Shown here: piece after piece, positions 9,342 through 18,270 of the stretch | How the letters are laid out: the number at the start of each line of letters is the position of its first letter | Numbering within the stretch: position 1 is the stretch's first letter | Translations under genes and position numbers: made by a program | The notes under the pieces: model-generated | What the model was told of the DNA's origin: nothing | The model's database searches: none | What the model saw: only the letters and a program-made list of their open reading frames with translations | Assembly: GCF_000956525.1 (NCBI RefSeq) | Contig: NZ_JYIW01000026.1 | Location: forward strand, 1,088,503 to 1,152,502 | Reading direction: 5' to 3' | Length of the DNA: 64,000 nucleotides | Origin: Microbacterium oxydans | GTDB lineage: Bacteria; Actinomycetota; Actinomycetes; Actinomycetales; Microbacteriaceae

Positions 9342-9572
9342 GTGAGCGCGCTGAACGACACCCCCGTGGAGACCCTGTCGTTCGAGGCCGCTCGCGACGA
9401 ACTCGTCAAGGTCGTCGCCGAGCTCGAACAGGGCTCCCCCACACTCGAGCATTCGCTCGCACTCTGGGAACGCGGTGAGGCCCTCGCTGCCCGCTGCGAG
9501 GAATGGCTCCTCGGCGCGAAGCGCCGGCTCGACGCGGCCCGCTCCTCGGCATCCGATGAGGCGGAGGCATGA
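9342..9572 (+). CDS. xseB: Exodeoxyribonuclease VII small subunit
   Basis: A 76-residue all-helical protein with the XseB signatures [20 protein letters not shown] and [19 protein letters not shown]. It binds XseA in several copies to form active exonuclease VII. It starts with GTG. Its stop codon overlaps the ATG of the next gene by four bases (ATGA), so translation is coupled. Confidence 0.95.
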   Translation: MSALNDTPVETLSFEAARDELVKVVAELEQGSPTLEHSLALWERGEALAARCEEWLLGAKRRLDAARSSASDEAEA

Positions 9573-10213
9573 ACAAGCCCGCCCCGATCGTCGCCGAGCT
9601 CGGTCGTCCCGAGACCCCGGAGGAGACCGCAGCCCGCAAGGCCGCATCGAGCAAGGCGTACCGCTCGAGCCAGACGATGCGCAGTCTCGTCGCCGCGCTG
9701 CTGGTGACGCTCGCCGTCGTCCTGGTGATCGTGTTCGCGGTGCCGCGCGGTGAGCCGACGACCGCGAAGGTGATCGACGTCGCCGCCATCGCGGCCGACG
9801 TCGAATCCACGATGGACAGCCCGGTCATCGTGCCGGAGGCCGACGCGTTCTGGCGCGTGAACGCCGCAGCACTCGAGAGCGGTGCGACCGTGGTCTGGAA
9901 TGTCACGCTCGCCCCGGCAGACGAAGACGAGCGCGGGTTCGTCCGGTTCGCGCAGGCCTTCGACGCGGATTCCTCCTGGGCGCCCCAGAAGCTCAACGGC
10001 ATCGCTCCGACCGACACCGTGACCATCGGCGGCGTCGAGTGGGACGTGTTCAAGCCGGGCAGCGCCAACTCCAACCAGAACGTCAGCTACGCCATCGGCA
10101 CGCAGGCTGGCGACGACTACGTGCTCCTCTACGGCTCCCGGTCCGCCGCGTCCACCGCGGAACTGGCCGAGACGCTCATCCCGCAGATCCGCGCACTCTC
10201 GGAGGCATCATGA
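9569..10213 (+). CDS. Membrane-anchored DUF4245 protein
   Basis: A 214-residue protein with a cytoplasmic N terminus of about 37 residues, one membrane segment (about 38-60, [20 protein letters not shown]) and a predicted extracellular domain of about 150 residues. The layout and position next to xseAB and fum match the actinobacterial DUF4245 family (Rv1100 region in M. tuberculosis). The biochemical role is unknown. It overlaps xseB and the carbonic anhydrase gene by four bases at each side, so it is inside a tightly coupled operon. Confidence 0.88.
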   Translation: MNKPAPIVAELGRPETPEETAARKAASSKAYRSSQTMRSLVAALLVTLAVVLVIVFAVPRGEPTTAKVIDVAAIAADVESTMDSPVIVPEADAFWRVNAAALESGATVVWNVTLAPADEDERGFVRFAQAFDADSSWAPQKLNGIAPTDTVTIGGVEWDVFKPGSANSNQNVSYAIGTQAGDDYVLLYGSRSAASTAELAETLIPQIRALSEAS

Positions 10214-10869
10214 CGCACCCCCTCACCCCCGCAGCCGCCTGGGCCCAGATGCAGGACGGCAACCGCCGTTTCGTCGCCGACGAGCCGCGGCATCCGAACC
10301 AGGATGTGGCTCGCCGCAAGGACCTCGCTGCTGCGCAGAACCCGGTCGCGACGCTGTTCGGATGCTCCGACTCCCGGCTCGCCGCCGAGATCATCTTCGA
10401 CCTCGGCCTCGGCGACCTGTTCGTCGTGCGCAACGCCGGTCAGGTCATCGGCGAGTCGATCGTCGCGAGCCTGGAGTACGCGGTCGCCGTGCTCGAGGTG
10501 CCGCTGATCGTCGTGCTCGCGCATGACTCCTGCGGCGCGGTGCGCGCCGCGATCGACGGCACCGCGATCGACGCCGCTCCCCTGCCGCCGCACATCTGGA
10601 AGCTCATCGCCCCGATCGTGCCGGCAGCGCGCAAGGTCCTCGCCGAGAGCGGCGGCTCGACCGTCGACGAGATCGACGCCGAGCTCGTCGGCATCGAGCA
10701 CCTGCGCAACACCGTCGCCGATCTGCTCCACTCCTCTGAACTCATCAGCAACGCCGTCGCCGAGGGCCGTCTCGGCATCGTCGGCGCCAACTATCGTCTC
10801 GCCGAGGGCACGGCCGTGCCCGTCATCACCGTGGGCATCGACCCCGAATCTCAGGAGGCATCGGAATGA
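10210..10869 (+). CDS. Beta-class carbonic anhydrase
   Basis: A 219-residue zinc enzyme that interconverts CO2 and bicarbonate. The zinc ligands are seen in FGCSDSR (Cys and the Asp-Arg dyad) and LAHDSCG (His and Cys). The N-terminal [21 protein letters not shown] is typical of the family. The ATG at 10210 overlaps the DUF4245 stop codon (ATGA), and its own stop overlaps fumC in the same way. Bicarbonate made here could feed PEP carboxylase, which is encoded elsewhere in this window; that link is inference. Confidence 0.95.
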   Translation: MTHPLTPAAAWAQMQDGNRRFVADEPRHPNQDVARRKDLAAAQNPVATLFGCSDSRLAAEIIFDLGLGDLFVVRNAGQVIGESIVASLEYAVAVLEVPLIVVLAHDSCGAVRAAIDGTAIDAAPLPPHIWKLIAPIVPAARKVLAESGGSTVDEIDAELVGIEHLRNTVADLLHSSELISNAVAEGRLGIVGANYRLAEGTAVPVITVGIDPESQEASE

Positions 10870-12287
10870 CCGACACCCACCAGCGCAGCGGCGAAAGCTC
10901 GCAGGGCTACCGCATCGAGCACGACACCATGGGTGAAGTGCGCGTTCCCGTCAACGCGCTCTACGGCGCCCAGACGCAGCGTGCGGTGGAGAACTTCCCG
11001 ATCTCGGGCAAGGGGCTGGAATCGACGCAGATCGCAGCCCTCGCCCGTATCAAGAAGGCTGCAGCGCTCGCGAACAAGGAACTCGGCACCCTCGACGGAG
11101 CGATCGCCGACGCGATCGCCCAGGCGGCAGACCAGGTCGCCTCCGGTGCGCATGACGGAGAGTTCCCGGTCGACACCTACCAGACCGGTTCGGGCACCTC
11201 GTCGAACATGAACATGAACGAGGTCCTCGCGACGCTCGCGACCCGCATCCTCGGTTCGACCGTGCACCCGAACGACCACGTCAACGCCTCGCAGTCGTCG
11301 AACGACGTCTTCCCGACCTCGGTCCACATCGCAGTGACCCAGGCGCTGATCGACACCCTCATCCCCTCGCTCGACCACCTCGCCGTCGCCCTCGAGGCCA
11401 AGGCCGAGCTGTGGAAGACCGCCGTGAAGTCGGGACGCACGCACCTCATGGATGCGACCCCCGTGACCCTCGGCCAGGAGTTCGGCGGCTACGCCCGCCA
11501 GATCCGCCTCGGCATCGAGCGCGTGCAGTCGGCGCTCCCCCGCGTCGCAGAGGTCCCGCTCGGCGGCACCGCGGTCGGCACCGGCATCAACACCCCGCTC
11601 GGCTTCCCGCAGAAGGTCATCGCGCTGCTTGCAGCCGAGACCGAACTGCCGATCACCGAGGCCAAGGACCACTTCGAGGCGCAGGCAAACCGGGACGGTC
11701 TCGTCGAGGCGTCCGGCGCCCTCCGCACGATCGCGGTCTCACTGACGAAGATCAACAACGACCTGCGCTGGATGGGATCCGGCCCGAACACGGGTCTCGG
11801 CGAGCTGCACATCCCCGATCTGCAGCCCGGCTCCTCGATCATGCCCGGCAAGGTCAACCCGGTGGTCCCCGAGGCCGTGCTGATGGTCTGCGCCCGCGTG
11901 ATCGGCAACGACGCGACCGTTGCCTGGGCCGGAGCATCCGGTTCCTTCGAGCTGAACGTCGCGATCCCGGTCATGGGCACCGCGCTGCTCGAGTCGATCC
12001 GTCTGCTCTCGAACGCCTCGCGTGTGCTCGCCGACAAGACGATCGACGGCCTGCAGGCGAACCTCGACCGCGCGGCATCCTTCGCGGGCATGAGCCCGTC
12101 GATCGTGACGCCGCTGAACAAGCTGATCGGCTACGAGGCAGCGGCGAAGATCGCGAAGCACTCGGTCGCCCAGGGCATCACGGTGCGAGATGCGGTGATC
12201 GACCTCGGCTACGTCGAGCGCGGCGACCTCACCCTGGAGCAGCTCGACGAGAAGCTCGACCTGCTGTCGATGACCCACCCGGGCTGA
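10866..12287 (+). CDS. fumC: Class II fumarate hydratase
   Basis: A 473-residue iron-independent fumarase of the aspartase/fumarase superfamily that interconverts fumarate and malate in the TCA cycle. Visible motifs are [46 protein letters not shown] (catalytic His) and the superfamily signature [10 protein letters not shown]. Length and N terminus ([15 protein letters not shown]) are normal. It is the last gene of the xseA-xseB-DUF4245-carbonic anhydrase-fumC run and overlaps the preceding gene by four bases. Two hairpins lie between it and convergent phoH2. Confidence 0.97.
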   Translation: MTDTHQRSGESSQGYRIEHDTMGEVRVPVNALYGAQTQRAVENFPISGKGLESTQIAALARIKKAAALANKELGTLDGAIADAIAQAADQVASGAHDGEFPVDTYQTGSGTSSNMNMNEVLATLATRILGSTVHPNDHVNASQSSNDVFPTSVHIAVTQALIDTLIPSLDHLAVALEAKAELWKTAVKSGRTHLMDATPVTLGQEFGGYARQIRLGIERVQSALPRVAEVPLGGTAVGTGINTPLGFPQKVIALLAAETELPITEAKDHFEAQANRDGLVEASGALRTIAVSLTKINNDLRWMGSGPNTGLGELHIPDLQPGSSIMPGKVNPVVPEAVLMVCARVIGNDATVAWAGASGSFELNVAIPVMGTALLESIRLLSNASRVLADKTIDGLQANLDRAASFAGMSPSIVTPLNKLIGYEAAAKIAKHSVAQGITVRDAVIDLGYVERGDLTLEQLDEKLDLLSMTHPG

Positions 12288-12306
12288 TCCACACCTGACA
12301 CTCGGC

Positions 12307-12339
12307 GGATGCCGCGGGGCCTTGTGCCTCGCGGCATCC
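12307..12339 (+). terminator. Terminator hairpin after fumC
   Basis: A GGATGCCGCG / CGCGGCATCC stem extended to 14 pairs (one G-U) around a CTTGT loop, 20 bases after the fumC stop codon. There is no U-tract. Confidence 0.7.
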
Positions 12340-12367
12340 GACCCGACAGGCCCCATGGAGACGGCAA

Positions 12368-12399
12368 AGAGCGGATGCCGCGGGCGCGACATCCGCTCT
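12368..12399 (-). terminator. Terminator hairpin after phoH2
   Basis: An AGAGCGGATG / CATCCGCTCT stem of ten pairs. On the minus strand it is followed by TTTGCC, so it most likely terminates phoH2. It forms a back-to-back pair with the fumC hairpin. Confidence 0.65.
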
Positions 12400-12408
12400 C
12401 CACCATCG

Positions 12409-13791
12409 TCAGCTGAGCTCTCCGCCCTCCAGGAGCTCGGTGACGAGAGCCGCGATCGCGGAGCGCTCGGAGCGCATCAGCGTCACGTGTCCGAACAGAT
12501 CGTGTCCCTTGAGCGTCTCGATCACGCTCGCGATGCCGTCATGGCGGCCGACACGGAGGTTGTCACGCTGACCGACGTCGTGCGTGAGGATGACGCGAGA
12601 GTTCTGCCCCATGCGGCTGAGCACCGTCAGCAGCACGTTGCGCTCGAGGGACTGCGCTTCGTCGACGATCACGAACGCGTCGTGCAGCGAGCGTCCGCGG
12701 ATGTGCGTGAGCGGCAGCACCTCGAGGAGCCCTCGTTCGATGACCTCTTCGACGACGTTGCCCGAGACGACCGAACCGAGTGTGTCGAACACCGCCTGGC
12801 CCCACGGTCCCATCTTCTCGCCCTGGTCGCCCGGGAGGTAGCCGAGTTCCTGACCGCCGACGGCGAACAGCGGTCGGAAGACGATGATCTTCTTCTGCTG
12901 CTGCCGCTCCAGCACGGCCTCGAGGCCGGCGCACAGCGCGAGCGCCGACTTGCCCGTTCCGGCGCGTCCGCCGAGCGAGACGATGCCGACCTCCGGGTCG
13001 AGCAGCAGGTCGATCGCGATGCGCTGTTCGGCGGAGCGACCGTGCATGCCGAAGATGTCGCGATCGCCGCGCACCAGCCGGTACTCGCCGTCACCGGTGA
13101 CGCGGCCGAGTGCCGAGCCGCGCTCGGAATGGATGATCAGGCCGGTGTTGATCGGGAGTCCACGTGCGTCCTCGCTGATCCCGACCTCGCTCTCGTACAG
13201 GTCGCTGATGTCGTCGCCGGAGAGGTCGAGCGTGGTGAGCCCCGTCCACCCCGAGTCGACCGCCTGCTCGGCCAGGTACTCCTCGGCGCGAAGACCGAGG
13301 GAGGCAGCCTTGACGCGCATCGGAAGGTCTTTGGAGACGATCGTGACGTCCTGCCCGTCCTGCGACAGGTGCATCGCGACCGAGAGGATGCGAGTGTCGT
13401 TGTCGCTCAGACGGATGCCGGCTGGCAGGACCGACGAATCGGTGTTCGCGAGCTCGACGCGGAGCGTGCCGCCCTCGCCGACCTCGACCGGGAAGTCGAG
13501 ACGGCCGTGCTCGATGCGCAGATCGTCGAGGTGCCGCAGCGCCTGCCGTGCGAAGTAGCCGATCTCAGGGTCGTGCCGCTTGCCTTCGAGCTCGGAGATC
13601 ACGACGACCGGAAGCACCACGGAGTGCTCTGCGAACCGGAAGAACGCCTGCGGATCGCTCAGCAGCACCGAGGTGTCGAGGACGTAGGTTCGCAGGTCCT
13701 GATCCGGATCCGCGGATGACGCCCGCCTCGTCGTCTTACGGGTGGACTGCTGCGCGGTGCTGGTGGACTGCTGCGCTGTACGTGTGGTCAC
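12409..13791 (-). CDS. PhoH2-like protein: PIN nuclease fused to PhoH ATPase
   Basis: A 460-residue two-domain protein. Residues about 30-170 form a PIN RNase domain ([12 protein letters not shown] with catalytic Asp, later acidic residues in [10 protein letters not shown]). Residues about 240-450 form a PhoH-type P-loop ATPase ([13 protein letters not shown]alker [12 protein letters not shown]alker B). Mycobacterial PhoH2 of this layout is an ATP-dependent RNA helicase and RNase. The GTG at 13791 is chosen because GGGAG lies six bases upstream. The N terminus carries a short duplicated TAQQST segment from a local DNA repeat. No antitoxin-like small gene lies just upstream, unlike the PhoAT-PhoH2 operons described in mycobacteria. 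Confidence 0.92.
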   Translation of the reverse strand: MTTRTAQQSTSTAQQSTRKTTRRASSADPDQDLRTYVLDTSVLLSDPQAFFRFAEHSVVLPVVVISELEGKRHDPEIGYFARQALRHLDDLRIEHGRLDFPVEVGEGGTLRVELANTDSSVLPAGIRLSDNDTRILSVAMHLSQDGQDVTIVSKDLPMRVKAASLGLRAEEYLAEQAVDSGWTGLTTLDLSGDDISDLYESEVGISEDARGLPINTGLIIHSERGSALGRVTGDGEYRLVRGDRDIFGMHGRSAEQRIAIDLLLDPEVGIVSLGGRAGTGKSALALCAGLEAVLERQQQKKIIVFRPLFAVGGQELGYLPGDQGEKMGPWGQAVFDTLGSVVSGNVVEEVIERGLLEVLPLTHIRGRSLHDAFVIVDEAQSLERNVLLTVLSRMGQNSRVILTHDVGQRDNLRVGRHDGIASVIETLKGHDLFGHVTLMRSERSAIAALVTELLEGGELS

Positions 13792-13950
13792 GACCCACTC
13801 CCGACCCGGGGATGATCCCCGCCTGAGAACGAGTCGACCTGGGGCCACGAGTCGCGAACCTGAAGGCCGACTCGACCGGGCTCTTTGCCCGATGCCTTGA
13901 AGCTACGACCAGTCACCGACAGAACGGTGCCTCGACACGCCAACGAATTC

Positions 13951-15081
13951 CTACGCGAACGTGAACGTCTCGTTTCCGAATGCTGTGAGTGCGTCGTCGA
14001 GCAGCTGCAGCGTGTCCGTGTCGGTGCCGGCGTGGGCTGCGACACGCACTGACGCACCTCGCGCCGTGACCACGAGCCCCGCATTTGCGAGCGCGGCGGC
14101 GAGACGTGCCGGCTCGTCCGGCGAGAGCACCACGATGCCCGCCCGCTGCGCACGCTCCAGCGGCGAGCTCACGGCGATGCCGTGCCGATCCGCGATCTCC
14201 AGGATCACGTCGACGTGCTCCTGGATGCGGGTCTCGATCGCCGCGACCCCGGCGTCGCGCACATCACGCGCGCCGATGGCCAGCCGACCGGCCGCGAGCG
14301 TGTCGGGGCCGCTGACCGTGTACGCCCTGGCTGATGCCGCGGCGGTCGGCAGATCATCGACCGGGAGCCCGTCCGTGGCTGCTCCGGTGATGCCGCTGAG
14401 CATCGGCGTGATGCGTTCGCGCGCCCGTGCGTTGAAGCGCGCGAACGCCGTGCCGCGGCCGGCCCTGAGCCACTTGTACCCGTGACCCACCACGACATCT
14501 GCCGCGGCATAGTCCGCCTCGACCACGCCGAAGGACTGCACGGCATCGAGGATCAGCAGCCGATCCGGACCCAGCAGCTCGCGGAGCGCGGCGAGATCGA
14601 CGCGGAAACCGGTGCGGAAGTCGACGTGGCTGACGACGAGCGCTGCGACGTCATCGTCGAGCACCTCCGCCACCGCATCCGGGGTGACGCGGCTGTCGTC
14701 CGGCGTGATCCATCGGGGCGTGAGCGCGCCGTGCGACGCCGCGGCAGCGCGTTCGAGGGTCAGGCTGATGCTCGGGAACTCCGCGGTCGAGGCGATCACG
14801 CTGCCGGCGAGCCCGAAGAGCGCATGCTGGAGCCCCTGCGTGGATGACGGCTGCAGGGCGATCTCCGCGGCATCCGTCCCGAGCAGCTCGGCCACCAGCT
14901 CCTGGGCCTGCCCGATCCGTTCGGCGACGAGTGCGAGCGACGACGGTCGTCCGCTGCCCAGCAGGTCGGCGTCCGCGAAGATCTCCTCACGCACCGAGGG
15001 CGACAGCGGGCCGAATGCGGCCCAGTTCAGGTAGCCGGGTTCGCTGTCGAACGTGCTGAGATAGTCCTCGAATGTACCCAC
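13951..15081 (-). CDS. Class V-fold PLP-dependent aminotransferase
   Basis: A 376-residue enzyme of the NifS/kynureninase-like fold. The cofactor lysine is in VVVGHGYKWLRAGRG, preceded by the cofactor-contacting acidic residue in LLILDAVQSFGVVEAD. The region TFDSEPGYLNWAAFGPLSP at the N terminus matches isopenicillin-epimerase-like and cysteine-desulfurase-like members. The exact reaction cannot be assigned. The GTG at 15081 avoids the 165-base overlap with uppS that a longer reading would need, but it has no clear ribosome binding site. It is 44 bases downstream of uppS on the same strand, so co-transcription is likely. Confidence 0.85.
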   Translation of the reverse strand: MGTFEDYLSTFDSEPGYLNWAAFGPLSPSVREEIFADADLLGSGRPSSLALVAERIGQAQELVAELLGTDAAEIALQPSSTQGLQHALFGLAGSVIASTAEFPSISLTLERAAAASHGALTPRWITPDDSRVTPDAVAEVLDDDVAALVVSHVDFRTGFRVDLAALRELLGPDRLLILDAVQSFGVVEADYAAADVVVGHGYKWLRAGRGTAFARFNARARERITPMLSGITGAATDGLPVDDLPTAAASARAYTVSGPDTLAAGRLAIGARDVRDAGVAAIETRIQEHVDVILEIADRHGIAVSSPLERAQRAGIVVLSPDEPARLAAALANAGLVVTARGASVRVAAHAGTDTDTLQLLDDALTAFGNETFTFA

Positions 15082-15125
15082 TTCGTCATTCTGACAGGTC
15101 AGCGGCTCCGCCACCGGCCGTCCAT

Positions 15126-15908
15126 CTAGCGGCCGAAACGCCGATCCCGGTCGGCGTAGTCGCGGATCGCGCGCAGGAAATCGACCTCGCGCAGGTCGGG
15201 GCCGAGCGCCTCGACGAAGTAGAACTCGCTGTGGGCGCTCTGCCACAGCAGGAAGTCGCTGAGTCGCTGCTCGCCGCTCGTGCGGATCACGAGATCCGGG
15301 TCGGGCTGCCCTCCTGTGTACAGGTGCTCGCCGATCATCTCCGGTGTGAGGTGCGCCGCCAGGTCCTCCATCGTCCCGCCGGACGCCTCGTGCGTGACGA
15401 GAATGCTCCGCACGGCGTCGACGATCTCATGGCGTCCGCCGTAGCCGACAGCGAGGTTGACGTGCAGTCCGGTGTGGTCCTTCGTGCGCTCCTCGGCATC
15501 GGCGAGCACTCGCGCGAGCTCCGGGGGCAGGATGTCGGAGCGGCCGACGTGCTTGACACGCCAGTCCCCCTCCTTCGACAGGGCCTCTGCGAGTTCGGCG
15601 ATGATCTCGATGAGGTCGTCGAGCTCAGCTGAATCACGCTTGCGCAGGTTGTCGCTCGAGAGCAGGTACAGCGAGACGACGCGTACGCCGAGCTCATCGC
15701 ACCACCCGAGGAACTCGCGCATCTTCAGCGCACCAGCCCGGTGTCCGTGCGCGGCCGTGCTGTAGCCGAGCTGGCGAGCCCACCGACGGTTGCCGTCGAT
15801 CATCATCGCCACATGATGCGGGACGGATGCTCCGTCCAACTGCCGACGCAGCCGGTTGCTGTAGAGCCGATACAGCGGCCCTCGCCCCTGGCTCTCGCGT
15901 GAAATCAC
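15126..15908 (-). CDS. uppS: Isoprenyl (Z-polyprenyl diphosphate) synthase, UppS family
   Basis: A 260-residue cis-prenyltransferase that extends short allylic diphosphates with IPP to make the lipid carrier for cell-wall synthesis. Visible are MMIDGNRRWA (catalytic Asp), the RKR/DSAEL helix, and IRTSGEQRLSDFLLW with HSEFYF. It is related to Rv1086-type enzymes of actinobacteria and lies next to trhA as in M. tuberculosis. The given GTG start overlaps an excellent GGGAGGTGA sequence, which is odd: the ribosome site and the start codon cannot be used together in the usual way, so the true start may be slightly different. Divergent trhA starts 96 bases away. Confidence 0.94.
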   Translation of the reverse strand: MISRESQGRGPLYRLYSNRLRRQLDGASVPHHVAMMIDGNRRWARQLGYSTAAHGHRAGALKMREFLGWCDELGVRVVSLYLLSSDNLRKRDSAELDDLIEIIAELAEALSKEGDWRVKHVGRSDILPPELARVLADAEERTKDHTGLHVNLAVGYGGRHEIVDAVRSILVTHEASGGTMEDLAAHLTPEMIGEHLYTGGQPDPDLVIRTSGEQRLSDFLLWQSAHSEFYFVEALGPDLREVDFLRAIRDYADRDRRFGR

Positions 15909-15990
15909 CTCCCTACGCTACCGTGCCGCGACCATTTCCGACGGTGTGGAAGCTGTGGGTCATGTGCCTCTTCCGGCATGCGGCGCGGCA

Positions 15991-16003
15991 TAGAGTGGGC
16001 CTC
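15991..16003 (+). promoter_or_regulatory. Leaderless -10 element of trhA
   Basis: TAGAGT followed by seven bases and GTG. No Shine-Dalgarno sequence. Confidence 0.5.
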
Positions 16004-16732
16004 GTGACCACACCTGCGCCATCGGAACCCGACCTCCCTCAGCTGCCCCTCCTCGAGGCGGCGGCGGCCGATGCAGCGGTCGAGATCCGTCCGACCTGGC
16101 GCGGCTGGATCCACGCCGGCACGTTCCCGGTCGCGATCGTCGCCGGCATCGTGCTGATCGTCGTGGCACAGGGCGGGGCGGCGAAGTGGGCGGCGGCCGT
16201 GTTCATGACGAGTTCGCTGCTGCTGTTCGGCAACTCGGCGCTCTATCACCGCTTCGACTGGAGCCCCCGCGTCAAGCTGCTGCTGAAGCGGATCGACCAC
16301 GCGAACATCTTCCTGCTGATCGCCGGAACCTATACGCCGCTCGCGACGCTGGCGCTGCCCCCGGAGAAGGGCACGCTGCTCTTGAGCCTGGTGTGGGGCG
16401 GCACGGTCGTCGGCATCCTGTTCCGCGTCTTCTGGATCCATGCACCGCGTTGGCTCTACGTCGCGCTCTACCTGCTCATGGGGTGGGCGGCCGTGATGTT
16501 CATGGCAGACCTGCTCGCGGCCAACGTCGCGATGATGGTGCTCGTGGTCATCGGCGGTCTGCTCTACACCGGCGGTGCGATCGTCTACGCGATCAAGAAG
16601 CCGAACCCGTGGCCCGGCCGCTTCGGCTTCCACGAGATCTTCCACGCCTGCACGGTGCTCGCGTTCATCTGCCACTGGACCGCGTGCCTGCTGATCACGC
16701 TCGCGCCGCTGTCGCCGTCGCTCGGGGCGTGA
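16004..16732 (+). CDS. trhA: Hemolysin III / TrhA family seven-helix membrane protein
   Basis: A 242-residue integral membrane protein with about seven hydrophobic segments. The PAQR/hemolysin III family metal-site signatures are visible: SALYHRFDW in the second segment and HEIFHACTVLAFICHW near the C terminus, plus LIAGTYTP. The family is described as a membrane-fluidity or lipid-homeostasis factor rather than a secreted toxin. The GTG at 16004 is chosen because TAGAGT lies seven bases upstream. It is divergent from uppS, the arrangement also found in mycobacteria. Confidence 0.92.
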   Translation: MTTPAPSEPDLPQLPLLEAAAADAAVEIRPTWRGWIHAGTFPVAIVAGIVLIVVAQGGAAKWAAAVFMTSSLLLFGNSALYHRFDWSPRVKLLLKRIDHANIFLLIAGTYTPLATLALPPEKGTLLLSLVWGGTVVGILFRVFWIHAPRWLYVALYLLMGWAAVMFMADLLAANVAMMVLVVIGGLLYTGGAIVYAIKKPNPWPGRFGFHEIFHACTVLAFICHWTACLLITLAPLSPSLGA

Positions 16733-16753
16733 CCCTGCGGGCGTGACACTCGA

Positions 16754-17044
16754 TCAGGTCGTGCGCGGATCCGGGTCGTCGTCGCCTTCACGGACGATCG
16801 GGAGGTCGGCATCGGTCTCGGTGGCCTCGTCGGCTGCGCGTGCAGCTTCCTCGGCATCGAGCTCGTCACGCACCTCTTCGCGGTACCGCACCCGGCGGAT
16901 ACGACGGTTCATGTCCCAGATGAGGAAGATGACCGCGATCACCAGGAGGATGACTGCCGCGAAGCCCACGAAACCCGGGGTGACGGACTCCGGTGCCACC
17001 GTCATGGTGGGCGTCGGCATCGGGGTCTCGGTCAGAGCGAACAT
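16754..17044 (-). CDS. Small single-pass membrane protein (Rv1083-like by position)
   Basis: A 96-residue protein with a short Thr/Pro-rich N terminus, one membrane segment (about 25-45, FVGFAAVILLVIAVIFLIW), a basic stretch (RRIRRVRYREEV) and an acidic C-terminal tail. It has no known catalytic motif. In M. tuberculosis a protein of similar size (Rv1083) lies in the same neighbourhood beside mca, and I infer that they are orthologous from position and topology only. AAAGG lies about 11 bases before the ATG. It is divergent from DUF4307 with 68 bases in between, so the two share a promoter region. Confidence 0.8.
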   Translation of the reverse strand: MFALTETPMPTPTMTVAPESVTPGFVGFAAVILLVIAVIFLIWDMNRRIRRVRYREEVRDELDAEEAARAADEATETDADLPIVREGDDDPDPRTT

Positions 17045-17112
17045 GTGTCGGCCTTTCGTGCGCAGGTCGCATAACCTGGAAGTACCAGCCTAACGACCGG
17101 AAGACCCCTCCC

Positions 17113-17499
17113 GTGACGACAGCAGCACAGCTCGATGACCGATACGGCCGCACCCGGCGACGTCGGACGCCGTGGATCATCGGCATCGCGATCGCTGTGC
17201 TCCTGGTCGGAGCCTTCGGATGGATGACCGTGGCGCAGTCCATGAGCTCGGTCGACGCGGACGACCTCGGGTACGAGCTCGTCGATGAGCACACCGTCGA
17301 CGTGCGTTTCCAGGTCACCGGCGTGCAGGGCAAAGACGTCGTCTGCATCGTCGAAGCGCTCGACGAGGAGTTCGGCGTCGTGGGCTGGAAGCTCGTCGAG
17401 ATCGCCGCGGGAGACAGCCATTCGAAGGCCGTCGCCGCCACCATCCCGACTGTCAGCGAAGCCACGACAGGTTTGGTGAACACCTGCTGGGTCGCCTAG
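17113..17499 (+). CDS. Membrane-anchored DUF4307 protein
   Basis: A 128-residue protein with a charged N terminus (QLDDRYGRTRRRRTPW), one membrane segment (about 22-42, IIGIAIAVLLVGAFGWMTV) and an extracytoplasmic beta-rich domain containing the paired cysteines VVCIVEAL and NTCWVA. This matches DUF4307, which lies directly upstream of greA in many actinobacteria (Rv1081c). Function is unknown. GTG at 17113 is the start that leaves a short cytoplasmic tail. greA follows after 97 bases. Confidence 0.85.
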   Translation: MTTAAQLDDRYGRTRRRRTPWIIGIAIAVLLVGAFGWMTVAQSMSSVDADDLGYELVDEHTVDVRFQVTGVQGKDVVCIVEALDEEFGVVGWKLVEIAAGDSHSKAVAATIPTVSEATTGLVNTCWVA

Positions 17500-17596
17500 A
17501 CTGACCGCAGACAGATGACGCCCTGGCCCAGAGCCGGGGCGTCTTGGCATATCCCCCGCAGTTCGCGGCCGGGATCCGGATAGAAGGAGCTTCGTC

Positions 17597-18085
17597 ATGT
17601 CGACTGATGCTCAGGTTCCCTTCCTCACGCAGGAGGCGTACGACCGGCTCGTCGCAGAGCTGGAACACCTCTCGACCACGGGACGCGACGAGATCGCCAA
17701 GCGCATCGAGGCCGCCCGCGAAGAAGGCGACCTCAAGGAGAACGGCGGCTACCACGCCGCGAAGGACGAGCAGGGCAAGCAGGAGGCGCGCATCCGCACG
17801 CTGGAGAGCCTCCTGAAGACCGCGAAGGTCGGCGAGGCGCCTGCCAGCCGTGGCGTCGTCGAGCCGGGCACGGTCGTCACCGCGATCGTCGCGGGCGGCG
17901 AAGAGGTCTTCCTGCTCGGCAGCCGCGAGATCGCCGCCGGCAGCGATCACGACGTCTACAGCGAGGCCAGCCCGCTCGGACAGGCCATCCTCGGACTCAA
18001 GGTCGGCGAGAAGTCGTCGTACGAGGCTCCGAACGGCCGTTCCATCGCCGTCGAGATCGTGAACGTCGAGACCTACACCGGCTGA
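17597..18085 (+). CDS. greA: Transcription elongation factor GreA
   Basis: A 162-residue factor that stimulates RNA cleavage by backtracked RNA polymerase. The N-terminal coiled-coil (about 10-80, with the acidic tip DLKENGGYHAAKDEQ whose Asp-Leu-Lys-Glu reaches the polymerase active site) and the C-terminal FKBP-like domain (PLGQAILGLKVGEKSSYEAPNG) are both complete. GAAGGAG lies about nine bases before the ATG. It is downstream of DUF4307 and is closed by a strong hairpin, after which a tandem repeat array follows. Confidence 0.97.
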   Translation: MSTDAQVPFLTQEAYDRLVAELEHLSTTGRDEIAKRIEAAREEGDLKENGGYHAAKDEQGKQEARIRTLESLLKTAKVGEAPASRGVVEPGTVVTAIVAGGEEVFLLGSREIAAGSDHDVYSEASPLGQAILGLKVGEKSSYEAPNGRSIAVEIVNVETYTG

Positions 18086-18101
18086 TCACAGCCGCTGACG
18101 C

Positions 18102-18137
18102 AGAACGCCCCTCCGACTGATGCCGGAGGGGCGTTCT
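18102..18137 (+). terminator. Terminator hairpin after greA
   Basis: AGAACGCCCCTCCG pairs with CGGAGGGGCGTTCT, a perfect 14-base-pair stem with an eight-base loop, 16 bases after the greA stop codon. Confidence 0.85.
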
Positions 18138-18150
18138 CGTGTTCCGGGCC

Positions 18151-18270
18151 CCCTGAGCCTGTCGAAGGGTCCCTGAGCCTGCCGATGGGTCCCTGAGCCT
18201 GTCGATGGGTCCCTGAGCCTGTCGATGGGTCCCTGAGCCTGTCGATGGGTCCCTGAGCCTGTCGAAGGGT
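18151..18270. repeat. Six-unit tandem array of the 20-bp repeat
   Basis: Six head-to-tail copies of CCCTGAGCCTGTCGAAGGGT start at 18151, 18171, 18191, 18211, 18231 and 18251. The first and last carry AAGGGT, the four inner ones ATGGGT, and the second has GCCGATGGGT. The array fills the interval between the greA terminator and the ilvA stop codon; its last base is also the last base of the ilvA TGA on the minus strand. A 20-bp period without unique spacers rules out CRISPR. The gradient of identity suggests slippage expansion from one element. Confidence 0.92.

Noticed and set aside
12288..12408. Small RNA gene between fumC and phoH2
   Set aside because: The two hairpins are explained as terminators of convergent genes, and no promoter-like hexamer sits at a suitable distance.
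15082..15246. N-terminal extension of the class V aminotransferase into uppS
   Set aside because: It would overlap uppS by more than 100 bases with an Arg/Pro-rich sequence unlike the family; GTG at 15081 is adequate.
16004..16732. Virulence toxin (hemolysin III name)
   Set aside because: The family is a widespread seven-helix membrane protein (TrhA/PAQR) and occurs in the conserved housekeeping neighbourhood; nothing suggests a secreted toxin.
18151..18270. CRISPR-like array
   Set aside because: Units are contiguous 20-mers with no unique spacers, and no cas genes are nearby; it is a simple tandem repeat.
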